Source: Paenibacillus marchantiophytorum
GTDB taxonomy: Bacteria; Bacillota; Bacilli; Paenibacillales; NBRC-103111
NCBI RefSeq assembly: GCF_014640555.1
Contig: NZ_BMHE01000006.1
Location: 62,001 to 126,000, forward strand
Length of the DNA: 64,000 nt
Direction of reading: 5' to 3'
Part shown: positions 1 to 8,875 of the stretch, in pieces
Position numbering within the stretch: the first letter of the stretch is position 1
How the letters are laid out: the number at the start of each line of letters is the position of its first letter
The notes under the pieces: generated by a model
The model's database searches: none
What the model saw: the letters and a program-made list of their open reading frames with translations, nothing else
Told to the model about the DNA's origin: nothing
Translations under genes and position numbers: made by a program

Positions 1-153
1 CAAGGCAGTGACGCTTATATGATAACAGATAAATCTCGTAAGGGTGACTTCTTCGATGTTTCAGAAGCTCCTTTAGGACTTCCTCCAGAGGTTAAAGCTG
101 TAGGTGGAAGCGTAAATGGCTTCTTAAATTTTCTTGAAAAGGAGGGAAAGTAA
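1..153 (+). CDS. C-terminal end of an unidentified gene
   Basis: The frame is open from base 1 to the TAA at 151-153 and gives the last 50 residues of a protein that starts before the window, ending in NFLEKEGK. I do not recognise a family from this piece. The stop codon is followed directly by the ATG of the GH65 gene, with no spacer, and the GH65 ribosome binding site (GGAGGG, 141-146) lies inside the last codons here. The two genes are therefore probably one transcript, and this protein probably belongs to the same sugar-handling operon. That functional link is inference only. Confidence 0.6.
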   Translation, partial: QGSDAYMITDKSRKGDFFDVSEAPLGLPPEVKAVGGSVNGFLNFLEKEGK

Positions 154-2397
154 ATGGAATTTTTGCCTTGGAAGATAGTTGAAAAAGACTATGAACCAGA
201 GAAAAATATATATTATGAAACAAATTTTACTTTAGCAAATGGTTATATGGGCTTACGTGGTTGCTTAGAGGAAGGTTTTAGTGAAGAAATGGAAACCTAT
301 CCGGGAAACTATATTGCAGGGGTTTTTGATAACTTTGAGGGTGACTATGTAGAAATAGTTAACTGCCCAGATTGTATAAGCACAAATATATGGATAGGAA
401 ATTCTAAATTAGACATGACTCAGGGGCGATTAAGGGATTATAGCAGAACCCTGGATATGAAGGCAGGTACCTTAACCCGTGAATTTACTTGGGAAGATCC
501 TGAGGGAAATATTACTCGTTTTTACTTCCAGCGGTTTCTATCTATGGATAATGTGCACTTAAACTGCTTAAGAATTAGACTAACACCAGTAAATCATCAA
601 CTGCCAATGAAACTTGAAACGGTGTTAGATGGAGATGTATTTAATAGAAAACAAAGGGATTATCCCCCCATAAAAAAAATAATTCCGAATTACCATTTTA
701 ATACAGTGAAAGTAGAAGGCTTTGGTAAAAATGGAGCTTACTTAGAATCTTGTACTAAAACTACAGGAATAACTTTAGCGCAGTATGTGTGGCTTTCACC
801 TATAAATAATATGAAAGTAGACCTAGATCTTAAGGAAAGGAAGGTAATTCAAACTGTTATTTTTGAAGGAGAAATAGAAAAAGAAGTTGGTGTTGATAAG
901 TATGTGGCAACTTACACTTCTCGTGATGCCAAGACTACAGAGCTAAAAGCGCTAGCAGGAGAGGAAATAGTTAAAGCAGCCAATAATCAGTATGATATTT
1001 TGTATAATTCTCATAAACTGGCTTGGGAAAAACATTGGGAAATAGCTGATATAGAAATTGAGGGGGATACTTCCTCCCAACAAGGAATACGTTTTAATAT
1101 ATTTAATTTAATTCAGGCCAATGCCTCTTGGGATGCCTACGTAAACTTGCCAGCAAAGCTATTAAGTCATACTCGCTATAAGGGCAACGCTTTTTGGGAT
1201 ACAGAAATGTTTATGTTCCCATTTTATTTATTTACTAATCCACAAGCAGCTAGAAATTTATTAATGTATAGATATAATATGCTGCCGGCTGCCCGTGAAA
1301 ATGCGAAGAGACGTGGTCTAAGAGGTGCCATGTATCCTTGGATGAGTGCCCATGATGGCTCAGAACAATGTGACAGTTGGGAATACGGAGATTGTGAAAT
1401 TCATATAACCGCCGATATTGCCTACGCCCTAGATCAATATGTGCAAACTACCAAGGATACAGATTTTTTGGAAAATTACGCTACAGAGATTTATATTGAA
1501 ACCGCTAGATTTTGGGTAGAACGTGTAGCTTTTAATGAAAGGCTAGGGAAATATACCATTCTTGCGGTTAAAGGACCAGATGAATACTGCTCTATAGCAA
1601 ATAATAATATGTATACAAATTATTTAGCTGAAAGAAATCTAGAGCTAGCCATAGAAGCTGTAGAGTATTTGGAGCAAAATTCTAGAGAAAAATTAATAGA
1701 ACTAAAGAATAAACTTAATTTAGAAATAACAGAAGTAGAACAATGGAAGAAAGTTAGCAATAATATATATAAAAATTGGGACAAAAGCCGCGAGCTATTA
1801 ATTCAAGATGATGCCTTTATGGATTATCCTGAAATTGATATGGAAAAATATGCAGACAGAACCATGCCACTACTTGAAGTAATAGGTTATGAACGTGTTA
1901 TGAGATATCGTATATTAAGACAAGCTGATGTATTATTACTGATGTATTTACTTAATGATAAATTTGATAAAACACAAAAACTAACAGCCTATAATTTTTA
2001 TGAACCAATAACTACTCATGATTCATCACTGTCCTTTAATACTCATTGCATAATGGCTGTAGAGCTAGGTATGAAGGAAAAAGCTGTAGATTATTTCTTT
2101 AAAACCTGCAGATTGGATTTAGATGACGAACAAGATACTGCGGCTTCTGGCCTTCATGGTGCCTCCCTAGGTGGAACTTGGCAGGCTGTTGTAAATGGCT
2201 TTGGCGGTTTAAGAGTTATAGAAGGACAACTTTATTTAGCGCCCATTATTCCTGAAAAGTGGAAGAAGTTAAGCTTTAATATTCACTTTAAAGGTAGGTT
2301 AATAGGAATCTCAATTACAGAAAAGGCTACAGAGGTTAAGCTTATTCGTGGAGATGGAATTGAGCTGTTTATTAATAGGAACAGTGTAAAAATATAA
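154..2397 (+). CDS. GH65 family glycoside phosphorylase (kojibiose/maltose phosphorylase type)
   Basis: A 747-residue cytoplasmic protein without a signal peptide, the usual length for GH65. The family phosphorolyses alpha-linked disaccharides to beta-glucose 1-phosphate plus a sugar. The N-terminal beta-sandwich (about 1-260) is followed by the (alpha/alpha)6 barrel. The motifs GNAFWDTEMF, KGPDEYC with the presumed general acid Glu477, NNNMYTN, QADVLLL, HDSSLS and HGASLGGTWQAVV are all present. The last resembles the phosphate-binding region of inverting phosphorylases, which favours a phosphorylase over a trehalose hydrolase. Which disaccharide is cleaved cannot be read from sequence. The start is supported by GGAGGG seven bases upstream. 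Codon use is very AT-rich, with many AGA and ATA codons, unlike the genes after 8 kb, which hints at acquisition from a low-GC donor. Confidence 0.88.
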   Translation: MEFLPWKIVEKDYEPEKNIYYETNFTLANGYMGLRGCLEEGFSEEMETYPGNYIAGVFDNFEGDYVEIVNCPDCISTNIWIGNSKLDMTQGRLRDYSRTLDMKAGTLTREFTWEDPEGNITRFYFQRFLSMDNVHLNCLRIRLTPVNHQLPMKLETVLDGDVFNRKQRDYPPIKKIIPNYHFNTVKVEGFGKNGAYLESCTKTTGITLAQYVWLSPINNMKVDLDLKERKVIQTVIFEGEIEKEVGVDKYVATYTSRDAKTTELKALAGEEIVKAANNQYDILYNSHKLAWEKHWEIADIEIEGDTSSQQGIRFNIFNLIQANASWDAYVNLPAKLLSHTRYKGNAFWDTEMFMFPFYLFTNPQAARNLLMYRYNMLPAARENAKRRGLRGAMYPWMSAHDGSEQCDSWEYGDCEIHITADIAYALDQYVQTTKDTDFLENYATEIYIETARFWVERVAFNERLGKYTILAVKGPDEYCSIANNNMYTNYLAERNLELAIEAVEYLEQNSREKLIELKNKLNLEITEVEQWKKVSNNIYKNWDKSRELLIQDDAFMDYPEIDMEKYADRTMPLLEVIGYERVMRYRILRQADVLLLMYLLNDKFDKTQKLTAYNFYEPITTHDSSLSFNTHCIMAVELGMKEKAVDYFFKTCRLDLDDEQDTAASGLHGASLGGTWQAVVNGFGGLRVIEGQLYLAPIIPEKWKKLSFNIHFKGRLIGISITEKATEVKLIRGDGIELFINRNSVKI

Positions 2398-2412
2398 ATT
2401 TTAAATATAGAG

Positions 2413-2456
2413 ACATCCATAGATTTGTGTAAATCAAATCTATGGATGTTTTTTTA
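2413..2456 (+). terminator. Rho-independent terminator after GH65 gene
   Basis: A perfect 15-bp stem, ACATCCATAGATTTG (2413-2427) with its complement at 2435-2449, is followed by a run of T (2450-2455). It lies 16 bases after the GH65 stop codon. Confidence 0.9.
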
Positions 2457-2753
2457 GTGCGCCCTGCACAGGCGCTATCTTGATCAAAACCTGGGTACAT
2501 GAAAAATAACAAGGGGAGATGAAAAACCCGGGTTTGTATCGCGTAGGTATAATTTGTTTGGGAATGTAGGTTGGATAGTAAAAAAAGAAGAAGAAGGTAA
2601 ATATTTTTAAAGTTAATACTTTTAAAAAAGAGAGATGCATCATTGCAAAAAAACAAGTCGAATAAATAAAAGGATAAGTCATTTATACCAATATTTCTTT
2701 TGTATCGATATTTATATAATAGAAAGTAATGAATACAAATGAATACGTAGAAA

Positions 2754-2888
2754 ATGGGGGCGAAACTTCCTAGACAAATCGGAGTCGAATTTGCAAGAGA
2801 AATTTCAATAGGTGAAGCTTATTATAAACACCTTAACGATATGAAAATGAAAGGAGGGGGTTCAATGTCCGAAGTGCCAACAGGATGA
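2754..2888 (+). CDS. Possible 44-residue peptide of unknown function
   Basis: An ATG-to-TGA frame encodes 44 residues starting MGAKLPRQIGVEFAREI and ending MSEVPTG. The residue composition looks protein-like, but there is no convincing ribosome binding site, and an in-frame TAG sits directly before the ATG at 2748-2750. It could be a small gene or a fragment. It lies in the otherwise geneless 680-base gap between the GH65 gene and the large secreted protein. The rest of that gap (2457-2753) shows nothing I can name. Confidence 0.25.
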   Translation: MGAKLPRQIGVEFAREISIGEAYYKHLNDMKMKGGGSMSEVPTG

Positions 2889-2891
2889 TTG

Positions 2892-2920
2892 TTGCATTAT
2901 CACAACACGAATATTATAGA
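2892..2920 (+). promoter_or_regulatory. Putative sigma-A promoter for the multidomain secreted protein
   Basis: TTGCAT (2892-2897), a 17-base spacer, then TATAGA (2915-2920). It lies about 160 bases upstream of the 3078 start codon, with a cre-like site in between. Confidence 0.4.
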
Positions 2921-2972
2921 TGTATGAATGCAAACAATTTCCGATTTAACAGATCTAAATTCAAAGATGTAT

Positions 2973-2986
2973 TGCAATCGCTTACA
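2973..2986 (+). promoter_or_regulatory. cre-like catabolite repression site
   Basis: TGCAATCGCTTACA matches the Bacillus cre consensus TGWAANCGNTNWCA at every position but the third. It lies between the putative promoter and the start codon at 3078, where CcpA binding would block transcription when preferred sugars are present. This rests on a motif match only. Confidence 0.4.
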
Positions 2987-3077
2987 TCAGTCCTGTCTTT
3001 TAACTACAACTATAACTTATCCTGAGCTAACCAGATACTGTACAGGACACTTTAAAAAATTTAGGAGGTAATTTAGT

Positions 3078-6000
3078 ATGAAAAAAAGATCTAAGTTTCT
3101 TTTACATCTATTGATTGTAACACTTGTATTTTCAATGATTTTTAGTGTAGGACCCAAAAGCTTGGTACAAGCTGCCGCTGTAACATCACCTTTAACCATG
3201 GTATCGGGTAATCTCCAAGTCGGAGTATCTTTCACAAATTCTGGACTTAATCTTACAAGAATCTATGATTCATCAAAAGCACAAGACTTATTGTCTACAG
3301 CAGTTGATGAACCACTTTTCACAATAAGATTGAACGGTGCTTCAATAAATTCTAAAGAGGGATGGACTAGTGTTACGGAAGATTTGACCGGCAACGTATA
3401 TACCTTTGTATTCTCTGGCAACTCAAATGCATCAGGTATTACTGTTACCGTAAAAGCAGATAAAAGCACGGCTGATGCTATCAAATGGAGTATTGCCATA
3501 AATAATACTTCCACAACAAAATATGTTCATACCATAGAGTTTCCTAACATTCCGGTTCGCGACTTAGGAGCAGGACGACAAGCTTTTTATCCCTATGCAT
3601 CAGGAACTGTAAATGACCTTTGGAGCTCAGGTAGCGGCTATTCATTCCCTTATCCTAGCACCGTTAGTACAATGCCTTATGTTGCTGCATACAACGGACA
3701 AACTGGACTTTATCTGGGTTGGCATGCCAACGAAGCTCAGATCATATATCCTAATATATGGGGAGACTCAGCAAATTCAGTTGTTAAAATGGGTATGGAG
3801 ATTTTGGCACCTGATGATACGAAAGTAGGAAACGACTTTAATACCACCGCGAGTGCACTAATGCAATTAACCCCTAGCTGGTATGATGCTGCGATGATTT
3901 ACAGAAATTGGGCGAAAGACAATGCTAGTTGGTGGCCTACAATAGATAATAATGGGCGTACAGATACTCCAGATTGGCTAAAAAAATTGAATGTTTGGAC
4001 CAAAACAGAGAACAGCAACGGAGAAAAACCATCGGTTACCACAACTCTTGCAGAGGCTTTTCAACAATACATGGGTATGCCTGTTGGGAATCATTGGTAC
4101 AGATGGCATGAAATCTTGATGGATGGGCATTTTCCAGAATATTTCCCTGCAAAAGATGGGTTTGCTGAAAATGTTGTAGCACAGCAAAATAATAATATTT
4201 ATGTTGTGCCATACACCAACGGGCGTTTATGGTCATCTACCATACCTTCCTTTGATTCAGAGGGAGCAAGAGCTGCGGCAGCTAAAGATCCATCTGGGGC
4301 TCTTTATACTGAAAATGATGATCAACCTAATGAATATTTAGCAACCATGGATCCAAGCCAAACGATGTGGCAGAACAAGGTGAAATATTTCACTAATGAG
4401 TTGTTGAATGCATATCATGTTAATGGCGTTTATCAGGACATGGTAGGTTATTCTGCGCCTGCTCCTGACTATGATGCATCTCATGGACATACTTTGGGTG
4501 GCGGCGATTATTGGCAGAAGGGTTATGAAACAATGTACAATACGAATATCAGAAGTAATAAACCAGCAGGGACTATACTTGTTACTGAAGGGCCTGCTGA
4601 TTCCTCTGCAAAAATGTTTGATGCAATGTTGGCATATATAAATTCTGATACGGGATTGGATGGTGTACCTGCTTTACATGCGGTCTTGGCAGATGCAACT
4701 CAGCTTATGGGACGTTATTATGACAATAATGAATCTGACCTGCAATGGAGGCAAAAAAATGGCAGAGCCTTTGTATGGGGCGAACAGCTTGGATGGTCCG
4801 ATGCAGATATAATAAATTATCCAAGCAAGGCAAGCTATCTTAGAAATACTGCAAAGGTCAGAGCCCAGATAAACCGTTCTATATATGCTGGACAAATGGG
4901 TAGACCCTTGGTATTGAGCGGAAATTCTACTGTAACAGGCCCTGATATTACTACTAATGTAGTAGAAAATGGTGTTTGGATGCTTCCGCAGGATAATAAG
5001 GTAGTTGTTTTATTAACAAACGTATCTAATGCCTCTAAAACAGTAATGGTTAATATGGCTTTATCACAATATGGCATGAACAGCACTAGCTTAAATGTTG
5101 ATGAACTTGGACCAACTGGGAAAATAGGTTCTTTTACAAGTTCCACAAACTCACTAACAAATAAGAGTGTTACTTTAGCTGCAGGTGAAGTAAAGGCTTG
5201 GGTAATAACTCCAGGCTTGCCAGCACAAACAGGTAAAATCCTAATCTTGGCACCGCATCCGGATGATGAAGCATTAATGGCATCTGGAATAATGGAAAAG
5301 GGAATTACCGATGGAAAAACTGTAAAGGTAGGCATTGCAACAAATGGTGATTATGCTGCTTCACTTGGTGATATGACAGTTGGTCAAACACGAATTCGTG
5401 AGTCTGTTGCCGCAGTTACTTATTTAGGAGTACCACAAAGCAATATTACGGTGCTGGGATATGGAGATGATCAATTGTGGTCATTATACAATGCAACAAA
5501 TGCTGATGCAGTAATAACATCACATGAAGGAACAGTCACATATGGGACTCCTGAAAATCTTGATTATCATTATCAAAAATTCGGAACCCATGCAAGCTAT
5601 ACACGAAATAATTTTAAAAATGATTTGATGACCATGATTAATGATTACCGCCCGGATGATATATATATAACCTCTATGTATGACAGTCATCCAGACCACA
5701 ATACCCTGAATTATTTCACTTTGGAGGCAATAAGACAACTTAAGCAGAATGATCCTTCTTATGCACCAAAGATGCATGAGGCAATAATTCATTCAAATGA
5801 TGGTGAAGTTTTTTGGCCTTCACACGAGCCAATAACGTCAAATGCGCCGATGGTCCCATTTTCTAAACCAACCACATTGGACTCAACTTCACAGCTTGAT
5901 TGGACGGCTCGTGAATCTGTAAGTGTTCCTACAGATATGATGGTTGTTCCAAGAAATGTCGGTAACAAAAAATTTAATACTATTTCGAAGTATGCAACAC

Positions 6001-7166
6001 AGTTGGGTGATGCTGACTATATGTATGGGTTTATAAAAAGTGATGAAGTGTTCTGGCTAAAGGATTTCTCCAATATTGCACCTTTGGCAACGGTAACAGT
6101 CTCATCCCAAAATACAGCAGCTGGGCAATTGGGAATAAAAGCTATTGATGGTATATTAGATGGGAATCCAAGGCTTCCTGATAAAGAGTGGGCTACAGTA
6201 AGCCAGACAACTGGTGCATGGATCAATTTAGCTTGGAGTGGAAGCCAAAAGATTACAAGTGTTAAGCTTTATGATCGACCAAATAGCAATGAAAATATTA
6301 CAGGGGCGACATTAACATTTAGTGATGGCAGTTCAATTACTACTGGGGCTCTTCCAAACAATGGTTACTCCAAGACTATAACCTTCGCAGAAAAAACTGT
6401 AACCTGGGTTAAACTTACAGTAAACACGGCAACAGGAATAAATATCGGGTTAAGTGAATTTGAGGTTTATGGCCATGATGGTGGCACACCGAACAACTCC
6501 ATCATAACTCCAACGACAGCAACATTTGATAAAAAAGTTGCCAAGCAGGCTGATATTGGAGTTTCAATGACACTCAACAACAATAGCTTTAGTGGAATCA
6601 AGAATGGATCTACTTCTTTAATACAGGGGACTGATTACACAGTCATAGGAACAAATGTAACGATACTAAAGAAATATCTTGCGAATCAGGCAGTGGGAAC
6701 AACAAACCTTACATTTGACTTTAGTGCAGGTGTTGACCCAGTGTTGGCTGTAACTGTAGTTGATACTACTTCTGCTACAATGTATTACACAATCAAAGAT
6801 AGGTGGAAGGGCAATTACTTGAATGACAATGGTAGTGGTAAGGTTAATTATGGTGCGACAGCAAGTACCGATTACTACAAGTGGTCATTGGAGACAAGTG
6901 GAGGATATACACAGCTTAAAAACAAGGCAACTGGTAAGTATATGGCTATAGAAAATCAATTGGGCTATGTCGAGAGTACAACTGTTCAACCAGGTTGGTG
7001 GAGCAAGGATTGGACTCTTGTAGATGACGAAAATGGATATAAGAAAATCACATGCAGATTTCAAGGTGTCAGTATAAATGTTGAAAATCAAACGGGCTCT
7101 GCGGAATATGCAGTAGTTGAACCAGGCATGTGGAGTGCCGAATTTGTAATTAGTGCAGCAAATTGA
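3078..7166 (+). CDS. Secreted multidomain protein: glycosidase-like barrel, PIG-L deacetylase, discoidin, X2 and trefoil-like modules
   Basis: 1362 residues with a signal peptide (about 1-32, ending VQAAA). Residues about 35-700 resemble the DUF6259 group of TIM-barrel proteins related to alpha-galactosidase-type enzymes; Asp454 (VYQDMVG) and Glu504 (VTEGP) are candidate catalytic residues. Residues about 718-960 form a PIG-L/LmbE deacetylase domain with the zinc motifs PHPDDE (His727, Asp729, Asp730) and HPDH (His871, His874). Then follow a discoidin (F5/8C) module (about 998-1135), an X2 module (about 1140-1232, NGSTSLIQGTDYTV) and a C-terminal beta-trefoil-like module. A glycosidase and a deacetylase on one chain suggest attack on an N- or O-acetylated glycan. 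The substrate is not known. The ribosome binding site AGGAGGT fixes the start. Codon use is AT-rich, like the GH65 gene. Confidence 0.8.
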   Translation: MKKRSKFLLHLLIVTLVFSMIFSVGPKSLVQAAAVTSPLTMVSGNLQVGVSFTNSGLNLTRIYDSSKAQDLLSTAVDEPLFTIRLNGASINSKEGWTSVTEDLTGNVYTFVFSGNSNASGITVTVKADKSTADAIKWSIAINNTSTTKYVHTIEFPNIPVRDLGAGRQAFYPYASGTVNDLWSSGSGYSFPYPSTVSTMPYVAAYNGQTGLYLGWHANEAQIIYPNIWGDSANSVVKMGMEILAPDDTKVGNDFNTTASALMQLTPSWYDAAMIYRNWAKDNASWWPTIDNNGRTDTPDWLKKLNVWTKTENSNGEKPSVTTTLAEAFQQYMGMPVGNHWYRWHEILMDGHFPEYFPAKDGFAENVVAQQNNNIYVVPYTNGRLWSSTIPSFDSEGARAAAAKDPSGALYTENDDQPNEYLATMDPSQTMWQNKVKYFTNELLNAYHVNGVYQDMVGYSAPAPDYDASHGHTLGGGDYWQKGYETMYNTNIRSNKPAGTILVTEGPADSSAKMFDAMLAYINSDTGLDGVPALHAVLADATQLMGRYYDNNESDLQWRQKNGRAFVWGEQLGWSDADIINYPSKASYLRNTAKVRAQINRSIYAGQMGRPLVLSGNSTVTGPDITTNVVENGVWMLPQDNKVVVLLTNVSNASKTVMVNMALSQYGMNSTSLNVDELGPTGKIGSFTSSTNSLTNKSVTLAAGEVKAWVITPGLPAQTGKILILAPHPDDEALMASGIMEKGITDGKTVKVGIATNGDYAASLGDMTVGQTRIRESVAAVTYLGVPQSNITVLGYGDDQLWSLYNATNADAVITSHEGTVTYGTPENLDYHYQKFGTHASYTRNNFKNDLMTMINDYRPDDIYITSMYDSHPDHNTLNYFTLEAIRQLKQNDPSYAPKMHEAIIHSNDGEVFWPSHEPITSNAPMVPFSKPTTLDSTSQLDWTARESVSVPTDMMVVPRNVGNKKFNTISKYATQLGDADYMYGFIKSDEVFWLKDFSNIAPLATVTVSSQNTAAGQLGIKAIDGILDGNPRLPDKEWATVSQTTGAWINLAWSGSQKITSVKLYDRPNSNENITGATLTFSDGSSITTGALPNNGYSKTITFAEKTVTWVKLTVNTATGINIGLSEFEVYGHDGGTPNNSIITPTTATFDKKVAKQADIGVSMTLNNNSFSGIKNGSTSLIQGTDYTVIGTNVTILKKYLANQAVGTTNLTFDFSAGVDPVLAVTVVDTTSATMYYTIKDRWKGNYLNDNGSGKVNYGATASTDYYKWSLETSGGYTQLKNKATGKYMAIENQLGYVESTTVQPGWWSKDWTLVDDENGYKKITCRFQGVSINVENQTGSAEYAVVEPGMWSAEFVISAAN

Positions 7167-7180
7167 CAAGGGAAATATCT

Positions 7181-7333
7181 ATGAGGATTGAACAATTAAG
7201 GGCCGAAATGAACGATTTAAACGCATCATATGAGCAACTACTTGTAAAGTCAGAGGAATTAGATCAGCTAATTCTACAATATATGCAGCTCAAAAATAAT
7301 AAATTAAATTTGGAGGGTTTGCTCTATGATTGA
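7181..7333 (+). CDS. Spo0E-like aspartyl-phosphate phosphatase peptide
   Basis: A 50-residue protein starting MRIEQLRAEM. It contains SEELDQLILQY, which matches the Spo0E signature (S-x-x-L-D-x-L-I-x-x-Y). Spo0E-family peptides are short helical hairpins that dephosphorylate Spo0A~P or related response regulators and so delay sporulation. The length is right for the short, orphan members of the family. The start is 14 bases after the stop of the large secreted enzyme, behind a weak AAGGGA site. It may be read from the same transcript, and a terminator follows at 7426. Confidence 0.75.
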   Translation: MRIEQLRAEMNDLNASYEQLLVKSEELDQLILQYMQLKNNKLNLEGLLYD

Positions 7334-7425
7334 AGTCTAATATTCCGCTTGATGTTTGTTTTCACTTGATGGGGTAGTACCAGTGAAGCTGTCACGAGGG
7401 GCAAAGTAAGCATAAAAAACGAAGA

Positions 7426-7460
7426 GACATGACCTCTTAAAAAAGTCATGTCCTTTTTTT
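7426..7460 (+). terminator. Rho-independent terminator
   Basis: GACATGAC (7426-7433) pairs with GTCATGTC (7445-7452), and a run of seven T follows. It ends the transcript of the secreted enzyme and the Spo0E-like gene. Confidence 0.8.
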
Positions 7461-7613
7461 GACTTTCAGGTCTCTTATCAATGCTTCCCTTTAAAAAAAT
7501 CCGATTTGGTTTCCATCGTAAGTTGCTCTATCTCATGACTACATTATCAGTTAGGTTATCATGAATTAGAGCTTTGCACCACACCCCGTCTTTCTATATA
7601 CAGCAGCCGGGCT

Positions 7614-8639
7614 TCATTCCCGCCCTTTTATTTTATAGTCGGAGGAGCCTCGGATCAGCAGTTCAGATTCCACTTTTAAAATGCGATTCTCCGCATCTTC
7701 ATTCTCATTCATCATGTCGATTAGTTTCTCGACAAGTAGCGCACCCATCGTGTATTTCGGCTGATTCACTGTGCTTAATGGAGGATTCAAATATTTACTA
7801 ATTCGATTATTATCTACCCCGACTACAGCTAGTTGCATCGGGATTTGAATACCGTGCTCCGAACATGCCCGATATACGCCAAGAGCCATCTCGTCATTGG
7901 CTGAGTAAACGGCACTAAAGCGTATCTTTTTAGCCAGTAGTCGCTTGAAAGCTTCATATCCACCCGTTTCATTAAAGTCGCCGTTTTCAATTAATTCGGG
8001 ATGAAACGGAATTTGATGCTCTTTTAAAGCTTTCAAATAACCTTCTAAACGATTAGAACTGTCAACAGCGTGGGAAGAGCCGTTAATGATTGCGATCTCT
8101 CGATGGCCAAGTCCCACTAGATGGCTTATAACCTGCATTGAAAATTTCACATTATCGGTGAGTATGCATGGGATTCGTTCATGATCAATCTGCCTTCCTA
8201 CAATGCCAATAGAATACTCATGATCTGCAAAATTTAAGATGATTTCGTTAGAAAGCATGGGTGCAACCATGATGACACCGTCGATTGTACGAGTAGTTAA
8301 CAAATTCAAGAATTCTAGTTCTTTTTCTGCATTATTTTCGGTATCACATATCACCACTTTATACTTTTTGGAATATGCGATGTTCCCAATACCCTTAATG
8401 ACTTCAGAAAAGTAGGAGTTGCTAATATCAGGGACAACAACTCCTATTGTCATTGTTTTTTGCGAACGAAGATTTTTTGCAGCGGCATTGGGTTGATAAC
8501 CGAGCTCATTAATAATTTTCATGACTTTTGCTTTTGTTTTAGGGGTAACCTTGCTGCTGTCATTGAGAACGCGTGAAACCGTAGCGGGAGCAACTCCTGC
8601 TTTGGTGGCGACGTCGACAATTTTGATTTTCATATCCAT
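7614..8639 (-). CDS. LacI family transcriptional regulator
   Basis: 341 residues from the chosen ATG: an N-terminal LacI-type helix-turn-helix (VDVATKAGVAPATVSRVLN) followed by a periplasmic-binding-protein-like sugar sensor domain that starts near GVVVPDISNSYF. I chose the ATG at 8639 over one seven codons upstream because AGAAGG lies nine bases before it. It is transcribed divergently from the membrane AraC regulator at 8876. Its own promoter carries a TGAAA/TTTCA operator-like site, so it is probably autoregulated and also controls the AraC gene and thereby the following importer. The inducer is unknown. Its 3' side (7461-7613) holds only the preceding terminator. Confidence 0.92.
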   Translation of the reverse strand: MDMKIKIVDVATKAGVAPATVSRVLNDSSKVTPKTKAKVMKIINELGYQPNAAAKNLRSQKTMTIGVVVPDISNSYFSEVIKGIGNIAYSKKYKVVICDTENNAEKELEFLNLLTTRTIDGVIMVAPMLSNEIILNFADHEYSIGIVGRQIDHERIPCILTDNVKFSMQVISHLVGLGHREIAIINGSSHAVDSSNRLEGYLKALKEHQIPFHPELIENGDFNETGGYEAFKRLLAKKIRFSAVYSANDEMALGVYRACSEHGIQIPMQLAVVGVDNNRISKYLNPPLSTVNQPKYTMGALLVEKLIDMMNENEDAENRILKVESELLIRGSSDYKIKGRE

Positions 8640-8690
8640 GAGTATCAACCTTCTATTCAAATTAAACAGATCATGTGATCGGCTACATCA

Positions 8691-8719
8691 AGTATAAGTT
8701 AGAATGAAAACGATTTCAA
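8691..8719 (-). promoter_or_regulatory. Promoter and operator of the LacI regulator gene
   Basis: On the minus strand, TTGAAA (8719-8714) and TATACT (8696-8691) are separated by exactly 17 bases, a near-consensus sigma-A promoter. The site TGAAATCGTTTTCA (8718-8705) overlaps the -35 box and spacer and has LacI-family operator form (TGAAA-N4-TTTCA). This fits autorepression. Confidence 0.7.
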
Positions 8720-8813
8720 TATAGTAATTCATCCAAAGAAAGGTTAGATGAAACTCATAAGGATTACGGAAGATTATCTGAAAATAGAACTTACTACTAA
8801 GATGTAAAACAAA

Positions 8814-8861
8814 TTGACTACGATTTCATGCTACACTATAATAAAATGAAATCGATTTCAT
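8814..8861 (+). promoter_or_regulatory. Promoter and palindromic operator of the membrane AraC regulator gene
   Basis: TTGACT (8814-8819), 17 bases, TATAAT (8837-8842) is a near-perfect sigma-A promoter. Four bases downstream lies the perfect 16-base palindrome ATGAAATCGATTTCAT (8846-8861), covering the expected start of transcription. A further half site, CGATTTCAT, sits in the spacer. The palindrome shares its TGAAA/TTTCA arms with the site on the divergent LacI promoter, so the LacI protein is the obvious candidate repressor. Confidence 0.8.
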
Positions 8862-8875
8862 GGAATGGAGTGTTG

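Noticed and set aside
8828..8875. Upstream ATG at 8828 as start of the membrane AraC regulator.
   Set aside because: It lies between the -35 and -10 boxes of the promoter; the ATG at 8876 has a ribosome binding site.
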